NCBI GenBank assembly: GCA_012515645.1
Contig: JAAYXY010000091.1
Coordinates: forward strand, 1 to 8,541
Length of the DNA stretch: 8,541 nt
Direction of reading: 5' to 3'
DNA from: Candidatus Peribacteria bacterium
GTDB lineage: Bacteria; Patescibacteriota; Gracilibacteria; Peribacterales; Peribacteraceae
In this document: one piece after another, positions 6,701-8,541 of the stretch
How the letters are laid out: the number at the start of each line of letters is the position of its first letter
Numbering within the stretch: the first letter of the stretch is position 1
The notes under the pieces: model-generated
What the model was told of the DNA's origin: nothing
What the model saw: only the letters and a program-made list of their open reading frames with translations
Databases searched by the model: none
Position numbers and translations under genes: made by a program

Positions 6701-7856
6701 AGATTTGTATGTATCCATAAATTCAGGTGCTTTTGCCGCGTTTTCCGGAACGTACATCGTGCAGACAGATGCCAGCATCGCTGCGTTCGCGGCACGGGAG
6801 GCTTCCGGCACGGTGCTCGTTTCGCCTACGGTGCACGGAACGTACCTGTTGGAACGTGCTTCCTATGCAATGGATGTGACGATAAGTGAGGCGTATCCGT
6901 CGCCCAATACAGGGGAGCAGGAGTGGATCGAGATCGCGAATCGCACGGCGGAAGATGTGCAATTGGGAGGGTGGTTGCTCGATGATGTGCGCGGAGGAGG
7001 CAGCCGCCCGTGGACCGTTCCGCCCGGCGTGCGCGTGCCTGGATCGGGTACCATCATCTTTACCAAAGAACAAACAGGCCTGGCACTCAATAACGACGGC
7101 GATGAAATCTGGCTCATCACCCCCGATGGGTGCACTGCTGTTACAGCGGAGTATGGAAAAGTGAAGAAGGGGAGGGGAGTGGTGTTCGGGGACGCAGTAG
7201 AGGCGAAGTTGCCGATAGCCGAAGTGCAGGAGACCGTCGTTGCGGAGAATGTAGAGCAGGAAGAGTGGGCGGGAACGCTGCTTTTTGGCACGCAACTGAT
7301 CCGTATGCCGCAGGTGCACCCCAGGAGGCAGGGGAAAATGGCGGAGTTGGGATTAGAATTAGGATTGGGAATGGGATTGGGATTGGGAGTAGGGAGTGGG
7401 GAGTTGGAAGAAGAGGATGAGGGCGCAATTCAAGATGGATTGCAGATCGTTTTCCGTGCACCCATGGCATGCATAACAGATGTGCCTACGCCCGGCGCGC
7501 CGAATTCCTGCGTGACATTCGAAAAAGAGAAAATTTCCAAAAAATCCCAAGGTAAAGAGAAAAAAACTGCACAAAAAAATTATACAAAAAATGCTGCAAC
7601 ATCCGGAGGTATGCAGTGGTTGCGCAACGCGTACCGTAACCTCCTGCCGGGAACTGCCACGGGCGCACCGTTGCCCGCGGTGCACCGAATGCTCGCGGCG
7701 CTGGCTGCCGCGCCGCGCGAGACCAAGGGAGAAACACACGGTGCATCACCATTGCCGTACGAGGCGGCGGCGCTCTTGTGCACGATTATTGCGGGTTGCA
7801 CGGCGCTGTGGTATTTGCGTTCAGCCCGAGCCATGGACGAAGAGAGGGAAATTTGA
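3777..7856 (+). CDS. Cell-surface multidomain nuclease: lamin-tail domains, PKD-like, staphylococcal-nuclease domain, C-terminal anchor
   Basis: A 1359-residue exported protein, likely a surface nuclease that degrades extracellular DNA/RNA. Residues 1-25 are a signal peptide (Arg2, Arg5, hydrophobic core, cleavage after TASA), which is why ATG 3777 is preferred to GTG 3684. Domains in order: lamin-tail (LTD) 26-144; Ser-rich linker 208-244; LTD 258-377; PKD-like 409-493; LTD 521-631; LTD 660-759; thermonuclease 771-923; acidic helix 924-948; chitobiase-C-terminal-like 949-1024; LTD 1033-1139; Gly-Leu and Glu-rich stretch 1189-1215; Lys-rich stretch 1249-1271; membrane helix about 1328-1347 with a short cytoplasmic tail. 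LTDs share EWIEI, GWLLDD and LNNxGD motifs. The nuclease domain keeps D781/D783 (DGDTV), R821, D826, E829 (RMIGIDTPE) and R871 (DKYDR), matching Staphylococcus residues 19/21, 35, 40, 43 and 87. It therefore looks catalytically competent. LTDs are known fused to bacterial membrane-associated nucleases. Substrate and DNA-scavenging role are inferred. The next gene follows after 12 bases. Confidence 0.94.
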   Translation: MRIVRITVLVLGVLLAFWLRTASAKVMISEILWSGTDISTADEWVEIVGLGLGLGSGANTVADDLSGWLLTTRNSSGEDVPIIRFATGTVLASGAYLVISNYDAGDSRLAIAPDMVTTAVLLPNTKLQLKLYDASGTLIDVADDGIGVPMAGMNASGTGWRASMERIRFDLPGDNPAAWQTARTAIGLDPGAPVWGTPGFPNGSGTGAQSSVMPESSSSAPASLSSLSSLSSSTSGASLSSVSTPNSPLPIPNPNPNPILITEVLANPIGRDDDEWIEIGNTGTGAAVSIAGWILDEGNGPGHFVIPSHRTATGAYPPLASTGFVLSPGEHVSFRKSVTGLALDNGDEDLWLWSGSTLVDHWVYTETAEEVSFGRFGAGTGAALRSFCVPTEGMPNAVHAMPVRIGVQSTNGHITASGSIEGEGSVSVNLEASTDTGSLASAVCQWSYSDGFTSSSCNPPSHAFKAPGVHTVSVEVRTFCGDQILLELAVHVREKAGKEQGKKNTMPEEKIVCSPSAFGGMRISEVLPNPYGDETEGEWIELQNTTAATVDLCGWLLDDEEGGSKPYKLDGESVQPGGYLLLPRLQTRIALNNTGDSARLFAPGAADAAGILVDAMHYARAPEGESLSLREDGHAVWTPYPTPQQPNRFRSAQRSYPTDTVIVSASLPNPFGKDAEGEWIEIANVGNTPMDMDGWWLDNREGGSPPFALNSIHLEPGAVRRIGILESGISLRNSQDIARLLDPEGYVVSVLGWAQAVEGRIYRPPVLHQARASVRIVRIVDGDTVDVALTNPDEFSSIPSSLKRRWLGLAEVRSDPVIRVRMIGIDTPETVHPAKAVEAYGAEASAFVTALLHGKNAVLEFDAELWDKYDRLLAYVYTAEGDMVQRQLLRSGLAYAYLRFPFARADEFAALECEARSALLGIWSSAEAVREIEALLAEEEEERILEESGLTLVAKPPPGRVASGTVVTFTPSVKADLYVSINSGAFAAFSGTYIVQTDASIAAFAAREASGTVLVSPTVHGTYLLERASYAMDVTISEAYPSPNTGEQEWIEIANRTAEDVQLGGWLLDDVRGGGSRPWTVPPGVRVPGSGTIIFTKEQTGLALNNDGDEIWLITPDGCTAVTAEYGKVKKGRGVVFGDAVEAKLPIAEVQETVVAENVEQEEWAGTLLFGTQLIRMPQVHPRRQGKMAELGLELGLGMGLGLGVGSGELEEEDEGAIQDGLQIVFRAPMACITDVPTPGAPNSCVTFEKEKISKKSQGKEKKTAQKNYTKNAATSGGMQWLRNAYRNLLPGTATGAPLPAVHRMLAALAAAPRETKGETHGASPLPYEAAALLCTIIAGCTALWYLRSARAMDEEREI
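3852..4208 (+). other. Lamin-tail domain 1, with a Gly-Leu loop insertion
   Basis: Residues 26-144, with DEWVEI and GWLL as the family landmarks. Between those motifs there are 19 residues, where the other four copies have 11 or 12. The extra length is a run of alternating Gly and Leu encoded by G-rich repeat copy A. Confidence 0.8.
3921..3948 (+). repeat. G-rich hexamer-type repeat, copy A (direct)
   Basis: GGATTGGGATTAGGATTGGG followed by GAGTGGGG. It encodes alternating Gly-Leu inside lamin-tail domain 1. It is the shortest of three related copies in this gene and has the same orientation and reading frame as copy C. Confidence 0.85.
4444..4470 (+). repeat. Three tandem 9-mers encoding Leu-Ser-Ser
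   Basis: CTCTGTCTT occurs twice, then CTCTATCTT once, in the Ser-rich linker between lamin-tail domains 1 and 2. The unit length is a multiple of three, so gain or loss of units would change linker length without breaking the frame. Confidence 0.8.
4504..4554 (-). repeat. G-rich hexamer-type repeat, copy B (inverted)
   Basis: Read on the minus strand this begins GGAT(GGGATT)3 and continues GGGAATAGGGAGTGGGGAGT and on. Positions 4510-4544 match 7373-7407 in inverted orientation at 34 of 35 bases. In the coding strand it reads as Pro-Asn and Ser-Pro dipeptides (TPNSPLPIPNPNPNP), which extend the Ser-rich linker up to lamin-tail domain 2. The (GGGATT)3GGG run at 4530-4550 is a textbook G-quadruplex motif on the template strand. 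Confidence 0.9.
4548..4907 (+). other. Lamin-tail domain 2
   Basis: Residues 258-377. It shows ITEVLANP, DEWIEI, GWILDE and ALDNGDEDLWL, the usual beta-sandwich landmarks. Repeat copy B ends at its first strand. Confidence 0.85.
5001..5255 (+). other. PKD-like beta-sandwich domain
   Basis: Residues 409-493. The segment WSYSDGFTSSSCNPPSHAF followed by APGVHTVSVEV matches the PKD pattern (W-x-F/Y-x-DG ... H-x-Y/F ... G-x-Y/H-TV). Four cysteines could give local disulfides. PKD domains mostly serve as spacers or binding modules on surface proteins. Confidence 0.6.
5337..5669 (+). other. Lamin-tail domain 3
   Basis: Residues 521-631, with ISEVLPNPYG, GEWIEL, GWLLDDEEGG and ALNNTGDSARLF. It closely resembles domain 4, which suggests a tandem duplication. 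Confidence 0.87.
5754..6053 (+). other. Lamin-tail domain 4
   Basis: Residues 660-759, with SASLPNPFG, GEWIEI, GWWLDNREGG and SLRNSQDIARLL. The domain leads directly into the nuclease domain with a linker of about ten residues. Confidence 0.85.
6087..6545 (+). other. Staphylococcal-nuclease (thermonuclease) domain, catalytic residues present
   Basis: This encodes residues 771-923 of the surface protein. The order DGDTV, RxxGIDTPE, YGAEASAF, DKYDRLLAYVY, GLAYAY and GIW follows the secreted Staphylococcus aureus nuclease from end to end. Ca ligands and the catalytic Arg-Glu-Arg triad are all present. The domain has an insertion of roughly 20 residues between the first strand pair and RMIGIDTPE (near residues 787-815), longer than in the staphylococcal enzyme. 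The family hydrolyses DNA and RNA in a Ca-dependent manner, which suits an extracellular site. Confidence 0.93.
6621..6848 (+). other. Chitobiase/beta-hexosaminidase C-terminal-like domain
   Basis: Residues 949-1024. The pattern PPPGRVASGTVVTFTPS, then ADLYVSING-type strand, then an IAAFAAREASGTVLVSP strand resembles CHB_HEX_C modules, which are often accessory domains of extracellular enzymes. The usual YTTDGS motif is degenerate (YVSINSGAF), so the call is moderate. Confidence 0.5.
6873..7193 (+). other. Lamin-tail domain 5
   Basis: Residues 1033-1139, with ISEAYPSPN, QEWIEI, GWLLDDVRGGG and ALNNDGDEIWLI. It follows the chitobiase-like module and precedes the low-complexity tail. Confidence 0.86.
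7346..7407 (+). repeat. G-rich hexamer-type repeat, copy C (direct)
   Basis: This is the longest copy, with six runs of three or more G spaced mostly every six bases from 7367 to 7401. It is followed by GAGTTGG. It encodes alternating Leu-Gly, then GVGSGEL, in the tail between lamin-tail domain 5 and the anchor. It shares the 35-base block with copy B in inverted orientation. Confidence 0.9.
7520..7592 (+). repeat. A-rich tract with A7, A7 and A6 runs inside the nuclease gene
   Basis: The tract contains A7 at 7560-7566, A7 at 7573-7579 and A6 at 7586-7591, in clear contrast to the GC-rich flanks. It encodes the Lys-rich stretch EKEKISKKSQGKEKKTAQKN before the anchor. Two in-frame A-AAA-AAT heptamers (7574-7580 and 7587-7593 region, codons CAA-AAA-AAT and ACA-AAA-AAT) are possible slip sites. 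Confidence 0.7.
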
Positions 7857-7862
7857 TACAAT
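7854..7862 (+). promoter_or_regulatory. Extended -10 candidate (TGATACAAT) before the last gene
   Basis: TGATACAAT fits the extended -10 form TGnTATAAT with one mismatch and overlaps the TGA stop of the nuclease gene. TGGACG stands 17 bases further upstream as a weak -35 (four of six matches to TTGACA). The predicted transcription start, about seven bases downstream, falls on the ATG at 7869. That would make a leaderless mRNA. The evidence is positional only. Confidence 0.4.
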
Positions 7863-7868
7863 ACTTCG

Positions 7869-8541
7869 ATGGTAGACACAAAAAATCCATCTGATGAGCA
7901 CGCAGGGGGTGATACTCCCGATCCTTCGGGCAGTATTCCTCGCGATAAGCAGAATATTTCTGATATGGATGAATTGCATATTTGGGCAACATTGGAATCT
8001 ATCCAGGATCGCACACGGGAACTGGAAAAAGAATTGAATGAGGAGGCAGTAAACGATGTAAAGGGCAATATAAACAGGATCATACGCGATACAGTCAGCC
8101 GTCTAAACGGCGTGATCGGTTCGTTACATGAATCAGATGTGGATTCTGCAATAGACACAACGTCTCCAGGTGATGCAAGCGTGTTGAGCAGAGGCAAAAT
8201 TGAAGGCGTGGACGGAATAGGCCAACAGGCAGAATTGAGAAAGCAGGTGAAAGCACTGCAAAAAAAGTACAACCTGAAAACCAACGAAATGCAATACATG
8301 CTGAAAATCCTCAGTAGTAACACAGAGCAAGCGGAGCAGGAAATAAATAAAGTAGAGGAGGAACACCGGAAGAAAAAAAGCAAAGAGAAAGAATCACAGA
8401 AAATCGACGATAAAACGGAAGACGAAAAAAATGATACGGAAAAAAGAACGTGGACTGAGTGGCGCAAACAAACGTGGGAAAGTCGGAAGTATCAAGTGTA
8501 TGCCACGACAGGAAGTGCAGCAGCCACTGCCACAGGCGCTA
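7869..8541 (+). CDS. Unrecognised charged, coiled-coil protein (C-terminus outside window)
   Basis: 224 codons are visible from the ATG at 7869 to the window edge, with no stop. I do not recognise a family. The N-terminal 35 residues are polar and probably disordered (Asp, Pro, Ser, Gly). Residues 36-85 and 119-170 are rich in Glu, Lys, Leu and Gln with heptad-like spacing, which suggests coiled coils. Residues 165-195 are extremely Lys/Glu/Asp-rich (EEEHRKKKSKEKES). A Trp-containing segment follows (RTWTEWRKQTWESRKYQVY), then a small-residue run (TTGSAAATATGA) that may begin a membrane segment, cut off by the window. There is no signal peptide, so the visible part should be cytoplasmic. The start lies 12 bases after the nuclease stop, so co-transcription is likely. 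There is no Shine-Dalgarno in range; an extended -10 upstream allows a leaderless start. Confidence 0.8.
   Translation, partial: MVDTKNPSDEHAGGDTPDPSGSIPRDKQNISDMDELHIWATLESIQDRTRELEKELNEEAVNDVKGNINRIIRDTVSRLNGVIGSLHESDVDSAIDTTSPGDASVLSRGKIEGVDGIGQQAELRKQVKALQKKYNLKTNEMQYMLKILSSNTEQAEQEINKVEEEHRKKKSKEKESQKIDDKTEDEKNDTEKRTWTEWRKQTWESRKYQVYATTGSAAATATGA

Noticed and set aside
7580..8467. A 295-codon minus-strand frame spanning the end of the nuclease gene and the last gene
   Set aside because: Its Ser/Phe/Cys/Leu-rich sequence mirrors Lys/Glu-rich codons on the plus strand, and it crosses two genes that have better support.
1..8541. Alternative code with TGA as glycine or tryptophan
   Set aside because: No in-frame TGA occurs within the four genes, and TGA ends the nuclease gene right before the next start.

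Overview
The window looks like a piece of a bacterial chromosome with moderate to high GC. My best guess is a candidate-phyla-radiation (Patescibacteria) genome of the Peregrinibacteria/Peribacteria type. The guess rests on surface proteins built from FG-GAP blades, CGDGxC motifs, myxobacterial-type cysteine repeats, lamin-tail domains and Ser-rich linkers, and on the lack of clear Shine-Dalgarno sequences at all four gene starts. It is an inference from protein style, with no 16S or marker phylogeny behind it. TGA acts as a stop and no in-frame TGA is seen, so the glycine-TGA code of Gracilibacteria does not apply.

Layout. Minus strand, 1-1780: the N-terminal 593 codons of a secreted or anchored beta-propeller protein. 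It has FG-GAP repeats followed by cysteine-rich repeats, and its C-terminus lies outside the window. Minus strand, 1890-3449: a complete, canonical RNase Y (rny) with a hairpin over its stop codon. 3450-3776: a divergent intergenic region with no recognised RNA gene. Plus strand, 3777-7856: a very large surface protein of 1359 residues. It has a signal peptide, five lamin-tail domains, a PKD-like domain, a staphylococcal-nuclease domain with its catalytic residues present, a chitobiase-C-terminal-like domain, and a C-terminal membrane anchor. Plus strand, 7869 to the end: the start of a charged, coiled-coil-rich protein that I do not recognise.

How they may work together. The two large proteins flanking rny are exported and modular. 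The plus-strand one carries a nuclease that should sit outside the membrane. That would fit digestion of environmental or host nucleic acid by a nucleotide-scavenging cell. RNase Y is the housekeeping membrane endoribonuclease that starts mRNA decay; its position here is probably incidental.

The most unusual signal is a G-rich hexamer-type repeat, (GGGATT)n followed by GGGAGT-type units. It occurs three times inside the nuclease gene, twice in one orientation and once inverted, and always in frame. Two copies share a block of 35 bases with one mismatch although they lie about 2.8 kb apart and are inverted. Other points are A7/A6 tracts just before the C-terminal anchor, which could by slippage give an unanchored form, and an extended -10 element placed so that the last gene could be transcribed leaderless.
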